The notes under the pieces were generated by a model that was not told the origin of the DNA, made no database searches, and saw only the letters and a program-made list of their open reading frames with translations. From Setomelanomma holmii (lineage: Eukaryota; Ascomycota; Dothideomycetes; Pleosporales; Phaeosphaeriaceae), in contig ML978235.1 in NCBI GenBank assembly GCA_010015745.1, positions 1 through 64,000 on the forward strand: a stretch of DNA of 64,000 nucleotides. Direction: 5' to 3'. Both the position numbers and the translations under genes were made by a program. Every line of letters starts with the position of its first letter. The first letter of the stretch is position 1. Of the stretch, positions 11,915-22,376 are shown one piece after another.

Positions 11915-12370
11915 CTAGCCGAAGCGCTTGCCGCTTGAACTTATCGCGCGCGCCGCTGCCCTACTTTCGATCTCGCGCCACAAAATCTCCTCCACTCTTG
12001 CCATGAAAGCTTCAGCAGCGTCTTGCTTGTCTGTCTCTGGATCTCCTCGAACGATGACATTTGGCTCTCCCTCACTGTACCGCACCAGCGCGAGGAATCT
12101 GTTACCATGCTCGTGGCCTGAGATCAACATCAGCTCTTCGGGCTGGATCTGAGTTTTTCCAATATTGCGAAATAAATGGACGAGAAGACTTAGATTGCCT
12201 GGAGCTATTAGGGATATGCTGCACGCAAGGTTCTTGGAGTGCATACTGGTGAGGAGTTTCAGCTTCGCACTGCGAAGCTCGGTGCTTCCGGACAGAAGGC
12301 CCTCAATGCGCGACCTGTATATTTCAGCGTCCTTGAGGACCACTGCGTGCTTTGATGATGAGAAGCTCAT
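11915..12370 (-). CDS. Small uncharacterised protein, member A of a local family
   Basis: A single-exon frame of 151 residues starts at MSFSSSKHAVVLKDAEIYRS. The recognisable feature is a central segment ISGHEHGNRFLALVRYSEGE followed by VIVRGDPETDKQDAAEAF. It resembles KGEKEWYYLALAETGENGD in the gene at 12746 and IGHEGARSYMALAINAPGE in the gene at 13768. The shared pattern is a short (G/K)E...(F/Y)(L/M/Y)AL strand, then GE or GD, then a hydrophobic strand ending in Gly and an amphipathic helix. This suggests a small alpha/beta domain. The function is unknown. The three genes are on the same strand and adjacent, consistent with old tandem duplication. Confidence 0.6.
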   Translation of the reverse strand: MSFSSSKHAVVLKDAEIYRSRIEGLLSGSTELRSAKLKLLTSMHSKNLACSISLIAPGNLSLLVHLFRNIGKTQIQPEELMLISGHEHGNRFLALVRYSEGEPNVIVRGDPETDKQDAAEAFMARVEEILWREIESRAAARAISSSGKRFG

Positions 12371-12745
12371 GATGAATTCCGATGAGAGGTTGGAAGGATG
12401 TTGGCGCGCCTTGGGATCTTCAGGGTACTTGGGATAAGCTGATGCCTACGGCAGTAAGCCACATCTGCGGCTAGTTCGTCTGCGAAAGAGGCGCAGCCTG
12501 AGTGCCTTACATCCTCGACAGCACTCCCCTTTTCTATATTCGCATTGCCTCTCCTCTAGTCAAAGGTCGTCTCCTGGATACATTGTGTTTGGAGCGCTGT
12601 TGTTTTCTATCTGGTTCGTCACTATTCTGGGCGAATACCTACGCCACGCAGCCACGGCCGGACAGCTGAGCGCAAAATACCGACGAGACACACGACCCCG
12701 ACAACTTGCCCACGCTCCCTTGAGCACAGGGAGACATCGATGATG

Positions 12746-13480
12746 CTAAAGCATTGAATCATCATTGTCCATAATGCAGTCATCCTCATTCTCGTTCTCA
12801 GACGCGACCTGCTTCTTCTTACTGCGCCCACTCCGCCTAGCCTCATCGTTCTTCTGTACCGTAGTCTCCGGATCTTCCCTTGCTTTCGCTATTCTTCGCC
12901 TCAACTCTGTGTCTGGGAAATTCGAGCTCTTCGTACCCACCATCTCCGCTTCCGAATCATCCCTCGGTCTCGACCTTTTCGGCCTCAACTCCGTGCCTGC
13001 TATATTCATCTTCTTTTCACCTACCACCTCTTCCCTCCTCTCCTCCAAGTCCCCAATCCTCTCCTTAACGATCTCCCTAAACCCATCTAACATCTCCCCC
13101 TTCCACTTCCTCAACCCACCCTCCACTAAGATCTGCACATCCCCATTCTCCCCCGTCTCCGCTAGCGCCAAATAATACCACTCTTTTTCGCCCTTGCTAA
13201 CAATGTGGCGCTTTTGATCGAGCAAGGCTTCAGCCTGGTTACGCGTGCGCAGAACGTGGAATGACAGGAGCGATGCTGAGAGGAGCAGTTTGGAACGGCG
13301 GCGGGGGATGTGCGTAAGGTAAGTTGCGAGCTCGGTGGCGGAGGTGAGGAGGGAGTGGACGGAAGGTGTGGGGGTGGAGAAGTTGGTGGTTAGGCTTGTG
13401 GAGATTGAGGAGAGGAGGTCGTAGAGGGCGTTTATGAATTCTTTGTCTTGTGCGGATGGGGTTGTTGGGTGGGTCGTCAT
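12746..13480 (-). CDS. Uncharacterised protein with basic/acidic tail, family member B
   Basis: A single exon of 244 residues begins MTTHPTTPSAQDKEFINALY. The first ~130 residues appear folded: helical LLTSATELATYLTHIPRRRS, then the family-like KGEKEWYYLALAETGENGD and ILVEGGLRKWKGEMLDGF. The last ~100 residues are charged and low-complexity. Two imperfect internal repeats occur there (NIAGTELRPKRSRPRDDSEA versus NFPDTELRRRIAKAREDPET), followed by SGRSKKKQ, a possible nuclear signal. No known domain was recognised. Confidence 0.6.
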   Translation of the reverse strand: MTTHPTTPSAQDKEFINALYDLLSSISTSLTTNFSTPTPSVHSLLTSATELATYLTHIPRRRSKLLLSASLLSFHVLRTRNQAEALLDQKRHIVSKGEKEWYYLALAETGENGDVQILVEGGLRKWKGEMLDGFREIVKERIGDLEERREEVVGEKKMNIAGTELRPKRSRPRDDSEAEMVGTKSSNFPDTELRRRIAKAREDPETTVQKNDEARRSGRSKKKQVASENENEDDCIMDNDDSML

Positions 13481-13767
13481 GTTGACTCTAGTATGAGGGG
13501 AGCTTGAGGCGCGAGGGCAAAGCGGTGATCAAGGCACAGAAGATCAAAGAACTCGTCGCTTGGGTAGGGCTGATAGGCATTTTATACACCAAGAAGGTTT
13601 TATTTCGAGGGTTGGCAGACGCTACCAGCGGTACAGGTAAGTTCGAACGCTCGTTTGCTCGGCGACAATCAGTCTTGTAGGTTTCCCCACCTGCGCATAG
13701 CAAATTCGTGCCTCCGTCGGGAGCTGATGTATCCGCTCCATGAAGGCGCCTTCCTCGTTCTTTCCTA

Positions 13768-14598
13768 TCATCTTCTCTCCATAACTTGATTCAGCCCTCG
13801 ACTAACCTTCCTCCATTCATCCACCGCAACGTTGTCAAACCCCTGCCTCAAACACTCCACCCCCGCCTCGTTATCCTTCCACCTTTCGACACCAATATCC
13901 TCCGCAACCCCTTTCAACAACACCTTCACTTCCCCAGGCGCATTGATTGCTAGTGCCATATAACTCCTCGCTCCTTCATGGCCGATGGTCATGAAGATGT
14001 CCTGCACACATACCAGACCATGGGGACCTAGCTGGCCTTTAATGCTGAGTGGAACGACGTGGGAGAGGAGGTATTTGCTGAGTATGAGGATCTCTTGGTG
14101 TGGCCAGCTGTGAAGCGTATCATGGAGAAGGCTCTGAATGCGTGCGAGGACATGCTGCTGATTAACGCGCTCAGGTGGAGGCGGTGGTGGAAGTGGCCGC
14201 GCCGGAGGCAGCTGTCGAGAAAGTGCGAATATAGGCGGCGGTTGTGCAGCTGGTCGCTGATGTCCGGTGTAGGGGCCGTACACGGACTGCTGCTGTATGA
14301 GACGTACTTGCTGGCTGAACATCGCCATTGGTGGCATTGACGGTCCAGTCGCATACGGCGAGTTATATAGCGCTGGTGAGCCGGTCGACTGGCGTGTTGG
14401 CGCATACATGGGGCTACGCAAAGCTGGCGGCGCTGGAGTCGGATAATGTGAAGAAAACGATTGCGGTGTGGGACAATCAGTCGCCCAAGTTGTGGGCTTG
14501 AAGGCCTTTGTTGCACCGAGATCATGGTACTCCTGAACATCTGGTGTAGTTGGCTGTCGATCTCCAAGTCGGTTGGGAAAGTTAGGCCGTTGAGTCAT
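13768..14598 (-). CDS. Proline-rich uncharacterised protein, family member C
   Basis: A single exon of 276 residues begins MTQRPNFPNRLGDRQPTTPD. The first ~140 residues are a disordered Pro/Ser/Tyr/Gln region (ending PARPLPPPPPPERV). A folded C-terminal half follows: LLHDTLHSWPHQEILILSKY, then IGHEGARSYMALAINAPGEV, VLLKGVAEDI and a closing helix EWRKVSRGLNQVMERR. The folded part shows the same pattern as the genes at 11915 and 12746. The role is unknown. A Pro-rich head on a small domain suggests a scaffold or nuclear protein, but this is only inference. Confidence 0.6.
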   Translation of the reverse strand: MTQRPNFPNRLGDRQPTTPDVQEYHDLGATKAFKPTTWATDCPTPQSFSSHYPTPAPPALRSPMYAPTRQSTGSPALYNSPYATGPSMPPMAMFSQQVRLIQQQSVYGPYTGHQRPAAQPPPIFALSRQLPPARPLPPPPPPERVNQQHVLARIQSLLHDTLHSWPHQEILILSKYLLSHVVPLSIKGQLGPHGLVCVQDIFMTIGHEGARSYMALAINAPGEVKVLLKGVAEDIGVERWKDNEAGVECLRQGFDNVAVDEWRKVSRGLNQVMERR

Positions 14599-14967
14599 GA
14601 TGGTGGTTGATACAGATAGTGTGGGTGAGGCTGCTGATTAAGAGCGGTAAGGTAGATGTTGATGTGCTATGGGGGTAAATGTAAATATGTTTGACGCGCA
14701 ATAAGCAAGCTGAGACACAAGAGAAACAAACGATTGTGAAAGTGATCCATGGGGTCTTCCTACTATGGGCTCGGCGCGCCGCCCTAGGCGATATTCCATA
14801 ATTGGGAAGCCTTCGCAAGATTCTGGGATCTGACTGGAAAGGCGGTGGATTGCAGGATCGATCGCGACCCATGACATGTGCGGTCTTGTGAATATGTGAC
14901 CTCGATATGTCGACGCTTCCGCTCTGAACGACCTCTCTTGTCCTCTAATAGCTCATTCCTTTATAAC

Positions 14968-15537
14968 TCAAGCCTTCCACCCGACCTCACAGACGATATT
15001 AATGAGCCTATCTTGAATGTTGATATCATCGTCATCCTCCGTTTCGATCATCTCAACGCAGCGATCCGACAATTTCAGTACTCGCTCCCACAACAACAGA
15101 AACGCCTGATCGTCGCTTACCCTCAGCTGGATCCTCATTTCATGCAAGACAAAAGGCCAGCTCCAAGAACCTTCGGAACTAGTGTGCGAGAGGTATACAT
15201 ACCATGTGCCATCTGATTCGACTTTGTAGCTTATACCAGCATATCTCGCAGACTAGAAGTCTTCCGCGTAACATGTTGCGAATGTGAGGGCTCTTATGCC
15301 GAGTGGTCAAATCATGCGTGTACTCTTTTGGGAGGGGAGTGCTCATCGGCAAGAAGTAATTCTTTCTTGATGGTGACGACCTATGTTGTGTTGTACAAGC
15401 ACTGCGAGAAATGATACAGCAAGCTGATTTTGTAGCTCAGTCAGTTCGATGGCGGCCAGTCTGAGGATCAGTCGGTTGAATGCGGTGGTATCAAGTGGTG
15501 GAGCAGGGAATTATTCATGTACCATGGCCATTGTCAT
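14968..15537 (-). CDS. Short unannotated spliced gene, unknown
   Basis: No long ATG frame exists here, but the minus strand reads as protein over about 100 codons before a TGA at 14968-14970: ISYKVESDGTWYVYLSHTSS, WSWPFVLHEMRIQLRVSDDQ, AFLLLWERVLKLSDRC. Upstream, VVTIKKELLLADEHSPPKR joins this in frame across a GTACAC...TTCTAG intron. A further upstream segment, FPAPPLDTTAFNRLILRLAA then IELTELQNQ, is also coding-like. The 5' structure is unresolved: an in-frame TAA separates MTMAMVHE from the segment FPAPP, and the next possible intron is only 37 bp. It is either a real small gene with an unclear start or one that has begun to decay. No family was recognised. Confidence 0.45.
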
Positions 15538-15795
15538 CTTATGTGTCGTGATCTGAGACGATACTGCTACAGCAGGAGACAGTAGGCTGCGATATACTCA
15601 GAAGGTAGAATGGGTGAGAGATTGGTTCACAAATCGATTGACAATCATACAAGCGCTCTGCACTGGCCAATATGTTATTCGAGCAAGCCTGACGGCGGTT
15701 GTATTGAACGACCACTTTGCGACTGTCCGATGTTCTGTTAAGATGAGTAATAATACCCGATAGTTGGCGCTAAATCCGAGTTCGCCATGCCATAC

Positions 15796-16482
15796 TCAAT
15801 ACTTCGTCTCTGGAAACTTAGACCTCATGTCGGCGGCAATGCGCTTGATGTGCTGGACAGCCAACTCCTCCCAATCCTGGATGCCGTCGTCTAGTGTCGA
15901 CACATCGCGCACCGCTCGTGTCGAGAGTTCGCAAAGCTTTGCAAGCAGCGACGCCTATGCCTCCACCCGGCTTCCGCACCTTTCCCCTCTCAGCAGGACC
16001 CGATCATCTATTGAATTCATGCGGGCCGGAGAATGAATGAGCGTGAAGTAGCCCTGTTGTTTAGGGTCGGGCATTAGTTCGAAGGGCACCGGTTCGAAGG
16101 CTATATCGATGATCCTGCCCTCTACCTTGCGCTTTCTTAGTTTAAGGTGACATACGAGAATGATGGAGAGTGCTTCTATTGGAGGTGTCGGTAAGTATTG
16201 CGTAACAGGTGTGATTGCAAGCGTGCTGAACTCACTAGAAAGGAACGCGAGCCCAATAGCTGAGAACGGGATGTCGTGGTCTCTGAGCACTTCCGCGATT
16301 TTCGTCTCATACATCAGCGCGGTGTTCGGGACGACGATTGAGGTTGGTGTGAGTTTCAGGCGAAAGTTCAGCTTTTCGAGAACCCCATCGTCGTGGAGTT
16401 CTTCTGGCGTGGTCGGCGGTGGTACCCATGGCGGTGATGTTGTTGAATCTTGCGGTTCTGGAGAATCAAGGACACCGCCCAT
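15796..16482 (-). CDS. Uncharacterised protein, one probable intron
   Basis: The ATG at 16482 opens MGGVLDSPEPQDSTTSPPWV, a Pro-rich head. A folded region follows: NFRLKLTPTSIVVPNTALMY, HDIPFSAIGLAFLSSEFSTL and later ELMPDPKQQGYFTLIHSP. The frame reaches a TAG near 15958. A 45-bp GTCCTG...CATAG intron would join NSIDDR to ASLLAKLCELSTRAVRDVST and DWEELAVQHIKRIAADMR, ending at TGA 15796. The coding quality on both sides supports the intron, although GTCCTG is an unusual donor. The function is unknown. It sits at the end of the run of small minus-strand genes but does not clearly share their motif. Confidence 0.5.
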
Positions 16483-17626
16483 ACTGGGCGAGAACAAGCA
16501 GGTTTTGTGTTGACTGTTCTCAGGGACTCTGGTGACTGTCAGTGAATGTATGAGATTGGTGACAAACGAGGACTTGAGCCGTCACCAACGTATATGCAAG
16601 TCGACTGGCTATAAAGGAACAATGCTCGGGGTCGAAGAGCACGTGGAGTGATGGAGATGCGTGTGGATGCACAGTATGGTGAAAGTCGTAGCAAGATGGC
16701 GGAGGCGATCGTACGCAGTAAGGGAAAGCGAGGTGGGTTATATGCAGCTACTTCCGTGCTTCGATACCAATTCGAGGACTTGGATCTAGAGGAGTGACTT
16801 CTTCAGCAGCAGTTGCACCTGCCCACTCGATTGACGCTTGGCGGCAGTGAGTGCAGTCTGAGCTGATCACGATGCATGTGGGTAGCACGCAGTTTTGCAT
16901 GAGTGAAAGACACCAGCATTGAAGGCCAATAGTGCGAGCATGCTCGCAAAGCACGAAAGGTGCACTGGTCCCGAACCGAGCAAGTCGTACTTCGTAATGG
17001 AGTTTGCGACTATGCAGAGTGTATCATGAATTCAGTAGTGAGCTCGGAAGGCAGAGCAGGAACGTGACAATAGAACAAAAAGCCAGGTTGCGAAATTAAG
17101 AAAGGAAAAGGCCAGGTGAGACAAGCTTGGGACCGTAGTTAGCGAAGATACGTGTGAAAACAGCGACGAGATCGATGCAGTGATGGCTGTTAGCTGTAGG
17201 GGCGTGTTAGACACTAGTCTTGACGTGAAGAGGCGATAATCGTCGACGAGTCGTCCAAATTTGCTCAATTTTGCTGTCTCCACCTCGAGATGAGGGCAAA
17301 GGTGATGTTCAGGAACACGAGAGGCGAATGTTGGATCTGCAGGCCAAAATTTAGCGTCTTGGCACGTTGCCCCGTCGCTCCTGAAACAACAATTCACTCC
17401 CTAACAACCTCCGTTGATTTTCCGTCGCACACCCACAACCCCGCCGCACTCGCTCCTCACTATCGCTACTACCGCACATTCACTCACTACCACGATCGCT
17501 CCTTCCTCGACCATCTGATCGCATATCGCGCGCCGCGGCCAGCCCTGGTTGGGCTCCTTTTCGCCGTACACAGCCTCACCCGCCCACATCTCGAGCGACA
17601 CCACACGACACAGAGCGCCCGCAACG
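16483..17626. other. Intergenic, includes CHS7 leader
   Basis: About 1.1 kb. The last 300 bases are C/T-rich and probably form the promoter and leader of CHS7. The minus-strand open frames here have no ATG start or family character. Confidence 0.5.
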
Positions 17627-18734
17627 ATGGGCTTCGGCGACTTCACGACGATATGCACAAAGGCGGCGATACCGCTGTGCGCACTGGTGGGCGAGCAGCA
17701 GATCAATGGCGGCGCCGGCATACAAACAAAGTGCTACTCGCGGACGATTGAGATCGCCAACACACTCATCTTCCAGGCGGCGAACGACTTCATGCATATT
17801 CTGGCCCTGATAATGACAGTGGTCATGATCATCCATGTGCGCTCAAAGTTTACGGCTGTTGGTAGGTGGCGCAATCGCAAACGTGCAGGATGCGAACGAC
17901 TAACACAATACAGGCCGCAAGGAGATTACTTCGTTCTTCTACATCTACCTCCTCCTGACTGTTGTGTCGCTCATTCTCGACGCCGGCGTCGCTGCGCCAG
18001 GTTCCGCCCCATACCCTTACTTTGCCGCCGCCCAGAATGGCCTCGCATCGGCGCTCTGCACATGTCTGCTGATCAACGGCTTCGTCGGATTCCAGCTGTA
18101 CGAGGACGGGACGACACTGTCTGTATGGCTGCTGCGACTGAGCTCCCTCACCATGTTCATCGTTGGCGGCGCAGTCTCACTGCTCACGTTTAAGAGCTGG
18201 GCCGGCCTGAGCTCCGACAACCCGATCGGAATCTTCGTTGTCACCTACATCGTCAACGCCATCTTCCTCTTCGTCTACGTTGTCAGCCAGATCATCCTTG
18301 TTGTAGGAACTCTCGAGGACCGCTGGCCGTTGGGCGATATCATCTTCGGCATCTTCTTCTTCGTTATTGGCCAAGTCATTCTCTACGTCTTCAGCGACAC
18401 CATCTGTGACAATGTGCAACACTACCTGGACGGTCTCTTCTTTGCGACCATCTGCAATCTCCTCGCAGTCATGATGGTTTACAAGGTTCGTAGCCCCACA
18501 AAACCCCAATAGTATGGAACCGCGCTAACAAGCTAAAAATAGTACTGGGACTCAATCACTCGCGAAGATCTCGAATTCTCTGTCGGTGTCAAGCAGCACA
18601 ACTGGGAAGTCAAGGAACTTCTGCCAGAGGAAGACAAGCGTGGCACCATCTACCAGGAATCCGAGTATGCACCGTCGGTGTACCAGCAGCCATACAATCA
18701 CCGGTCCTCGCACTATTCTGCTGTCGGTCACTAA
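17627..18734 (+). CDS. CHS7: Chitin synthase export chaperone
   Basis: Three exons (17627-17861, 17914-18485, 18543-18734) encode about 332 residues. The start MGFGDFTTICTKAAIPLCAL is the conserved beginning of fungal Chs7. About seven hydrophobic segments follow, including HILALIMTVVMIIH, GLASALCTCLLINGFVGFQL and YIVNAIFLFVYVVSQIILVV. The conserved TREDLEFSVGVKQHNWEVKE comes before the cytosolic tail. Chs7 is an ER membrane protein needed for exit of class III/IV-type chitin synthase (Chs3) from the ER. Both introns join in frame. Length and topology are typical. Confidence 0.97.
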
Positions 18735-19503
18735 GATTTACGTCACGGATGTTCCTCACACATCTTGTTTACAACCTTCGTCCGGCGCAGGCCACTTTCG
18801 CAGCATTGTTCGGAGTTTGTGGCGTTGTCATACTTGCTGTAAAGTCGTTAAGCGGAGGGAAAAGGCTTGGAGAGCCACTTTGTAGGTAAAGTGCTCACTA
18901 AACATGCACAACAGCGCTACAAAATACTCTTATAGCTGTTATATAGTAATGAAACCCACCACCACCAATCAGAGTGTATTGCCGCTATGCTTCTTAAATT
19001 TCTCAGCGCAAGCTCATATTTCGCGTCTGGCGGGACAGTTCCGTCGGAATGTTCCCAGCGCAAGCGAGGCAACTCTCCGGATCGCATCCAGTACCACCGA
19101 CATCTGCACTGAACTTCAAAGGAGTTCGAGACCTGGCCCTAAAGTTTTTTATGGGATATGAGTTCATCCTCCTTGGCGCTCACAAGTGTGTTCGTACGAG
19201 CGCCTATTCCATTATTGCCCTAGATTATGTATGGAACTACGCGCTAGTGCGGCTGCTCCCCGCATCGTCCGTCGACTAATGACGTGGGTTCGGAGCTTGT
19301 GTTCGGCACCAACATTACATTTTGCAACGCTTCAGTTTCCGCTTTCTACTTCCTATACCTAGTTTGTCGTAATGTTTGCATCTAAGGCTTCACCATAACT
19401 CCCAAATCCAAACCTCATCAAGTCCCATTTATCGTTCAGAGGACGCATATATTCACAGCCCACCGAACACCATCCTAAACCTCCCCATCATCAATACGAG
19501 ATC
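18735..19503. other. Intergenic, no gene seen
   Basis: About 0.77 kb of sequence between CHS7 and the monooxygenase. No protein-like frame, RNA gene or repeat was recognised. Confidence 0.5.
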
Positions 19504-21460
19504 ATGCCAAAGACAGACGTCCTCATCGCTGGGTCCGGCAGCGCTGGCATCTTCGCCGCAACCTGGCTAGCACTCTATAACATCCCCTTCACTGTGCTGG
19601 AGCGACGCTCTGGTCCCCTAGAAATCGGCCAAGCAGACGGTGTGCAAGTCCGGACCGTCGAGATCTACGAATCATTTGGCCTCGCAGAAGATTTGCTTCG
19701 AGAAGCGTATCATATTCTCGAAGTCTGTTTCTGGGGCGTCGATGAGGAAGCAAAGGGAAAAGGCATCATAAGAAAGAGCAGAAGTTTGGATACGGAATGT
19801 GGCTTAAGTCATTTACCGCATGTCATCTTGAATCAGGCGCGCATGAATGGGTTGATGTTAGGCAAGATGGATAAGATACTGAAGGAGAAGAATGGACAGG
19901 GAAAGATTGCATACGGTTGGACAACCACAGGACTGTCAATCGATGATAGTTTCAAAGACGATCCAAAGGCATATCCATGCCGTGTCACAGCCTCAAAAGA
20001 CGGGCAGGAAGAAGTCTGGGAAGCGAAATATGTCCTAGGCTGCGACGGTGCACATTCCACGATTCGAAAGGCACTGGACATCCCGATGGTGGGTGATACA
20101 ACTGACACTGTCTGGGGCGTTATGGACATCTATCCCAGCACCACCTTCCCTGACATACGCCGGAAATGCACAATTCACAGCACCGCAGGAAACCTCCTGA
20201 TTATACCTCGCGAAGGCGGACAACTCGTGCGCTTTTACATCCAATTGCCCGCAGGCACGCGACCGAAAGAGGTAAAGTTGGGAGACCTGCAATCCCAAGC
20301 TCAGCGCATCTTCGTACCGTATGATATGCACTTCCAAGGCGTGTTCTGGTGGTCCGCATACTCCATCGGCCAACGTCTCGCATCCACCTTCCACGCCTCC
20401 CACCGCATCTTCCTAACCGGCGACGCATGCCACACGCACTCCCCGAAAGCAGGGCAGGGCATGAACGTGTCGCTACAAGACGGGTATAATATCGGGTGGA
20501 AATTGGGCTCGGTACTGTCAGGCATCAGCCCGCCGAGTATTCTAGAAACGTATGTGAGCGAGAGAAGCAGGACGGCGGCGGATTTGATCAAGTTTGATCG
20601 TGAGTTGAGTAAGATGTTTAGTAGGAAAGAGGCGTTTGAGGGAGAGTTTAGCGAGTATTTTGTTAGGAGTGGGAGGTATATGGCGGGTTTTACGGCGAGG
20701 TATGAGGATAGTGCGATTACGGATGGGAAGGCGAGCGTGGAAGAAGTCGCGAAGGGTGTTACGGTTGGTATGAGGTTTCCGAGTGCGCAGGTGATTAGAT
20801 TTTGTGATTGCAAGGCGGTTCAGTTGCAGAGTGTGCTGCAAAGTACGGGGAGGTGGCGTATCGTCGTGTTTGGCGGCGATATGAACGTCCCTGCGCGAAA
20901 GGAAGTGTTGGAGAAGGTTGGTGATGTCGATTGCTTTCGTGCTTGAGATGTGCTAATCTGCCGATAGCTTGCATCCGAACTCGAGGTCATAACGAAACGC
21001 TTCACGCCGGCGTCAGCGGATACAGATAGCGTGATCGAGCCGATTCTCGTGTTGAGTAGTAAGTTTCTGGAAATAGAGCAAGAGTCGATACCAGATTACT
21101 TCTGGCCAGCGAGTGGAAAATGGGGGATAAGAGGTATGCTTCCTTTTCTCAATCTTCCATAGTCGTGCGCTGACTTCTCTAGATCTTCACAAAACATACA
21201 TCGACGACGAGCATTATAATTCCGGTCATGGACATGCGTATCAGAAGTATGTTGTCGATCCGCAAGTCGGTGCAGTGGTGATTGTTCGACCGGACCAATG
21301 TGAGTTGTTGACTTAATCATTGAGAGAAAAATGCTCACGATCTGTAGATGTTAGCCAAGTCACCACGCTAGAAGATGCGGCAGGCATTGCGAAGTTCTTC
21401 GAGCGCTGTCTGACGGAGCAGCAACAGGTCGTCAACGGCACGGCATATGTCGCGATGTAG
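19504..21460 (+). CDS. FAD-dependent monooxygenase, phenol 2-monooxygenase type
   Basis: Four exons (19504-20916, 20968-21133, 21183-21299, 21348-21460) encode about 604 residues. Flavin motifs are present: GSGSAGIFAA near residue 9, the CDGAHS motif near 180, and LTGDACHTHSPKAGQGMN near 305. The C-terminus has the thioredoxin-like domain of phenol hydroxylases (GKWGIR-DLHKTYIDDE, then GAVVIVRPDQYVSQVT). The enzyme would hydroxylate a phenolic compound using NADPH and O2. The last four codons and the stop come from the solo LTR at 21448. Before insertion the frame would have ended at a TAA exactly at the insertion point, so the protein is extended by four residues. It is probably still functional. 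Confidence 0.92.
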
Positions 21461-21637
21461 TGAACAGTGCGCATGCAGGAAGAATTGAAGGATTGAACTG
21501 AGATTGTATTGTATGAAGCTACAAAAGTATATATGAGTGAGGGCTGTAAACAGCACTAGTGCAGGAAAGGCAGCATCGTCTCATCAGAGGTGAGGTGCCA
21601 CTGCACGTGAGGCAAGAGAGACTCTCAAACCGTGACA
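21448..21637 (+). mobile_element. Solo LTR, copy 2 (190 bp)
   Basis: The element starts TGTCGCG and ends CCGTGACA, so it has TG...CA ends and a short imperfect inverted repeat (TGTCRCGG). It is flanked by a perfect 5-bp target duplication GCATA at 21443-21447 and 21638-21642. The interior has a TATA-like TATATGAGTG and no coding capacity. TG...CA ends with a 5-bp duplication are the hallmark of an LTR retrotransposon, so this is read as a solo LTR (or a TRIM-type LTR). No internal retrotransposon region is present in the window. Confidence 0.85.
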
Positions 21638-22376
21638 GCATAACATGCTTCAAAAAAGATAGAGAGACCGTTTGGCTTACATGTTGGAGGCTAGACTGCT
21701 GTCGAGATTTCCGATTCAACGTCGCTATCTCTGAGCATATGGTCCCAAGACTTCGCTTGATCTTCAATGCGCAAAGTACTCGATAGCAGCGACCGAGAAC
21801 ACTGCAGTATTCATGCATTGAGAACGGGTTCAATCTCCATAGATCAATTTGGTCGGGCACACTAAAGCAAAAGGCAATGCTGTTGTAATCAATTTATGAT
21901 CAGTATTATTGGAACAAGGCCCCTCTAGTAGTATGACTACCATGGATAACCGAGTAGTAAGAGAGACAAGGTGGGGTGGCTACAACGTATTGAATTGACT
22001 ATCGCGTTGTTGTTTTACCAAAGAGGCCACGCAGACTTCACGTAAGGACGTTACAGTCAGCTGTGCCTACCTCACACAGTAGGTACCACGGCCCTTCCTT
22101 CCACCAACCTGGACTGAACCCACATATTCTCAACAAGTATCATCATTCCATTGATTTTTGACCAGGAAAGGAAATAGTGTTATAGGTCGAGGGCGTTCCA
22201 ATGGTGCATCTACCATGCACCAACCTTATGCCTATCATCACTCACCATCGCTATGCAAGTGTCGAGTGCAGAGTAGATTCACTTCGCCTGGTTCCCTAAG
22301 TATGGCCACGGAACTGATCCCTCTCCACCCTCTGATCCATACTTCTCAAATCTTCACTTCCTTGCTCAACATGAAC
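21638..22376. other. Intergenic, no gene seen
   Basis: About 0.74 kb holding the native 3' flank of the monooxygenase gene and the 3' region of the convergent SET gene. Nothing else could be supported. Confidence 0.5.

Noticed and set aside
17032..17397. 121-codon minus-strand frame upstream of CHS7
   Set aside because: No ATG start, and it lies across the probable CHS7 promoter and leader. Its hydrophobic character comes from C/T-rich sequence.
21448..21637. Interpretation of the 190-bp repeat as a TIR-type MITE
   Set aside because: The inverted repeats are only about 8 bp and imperfect, while TG...CA ends and 5-bp target duplications at two independent sites fit an LTR better.
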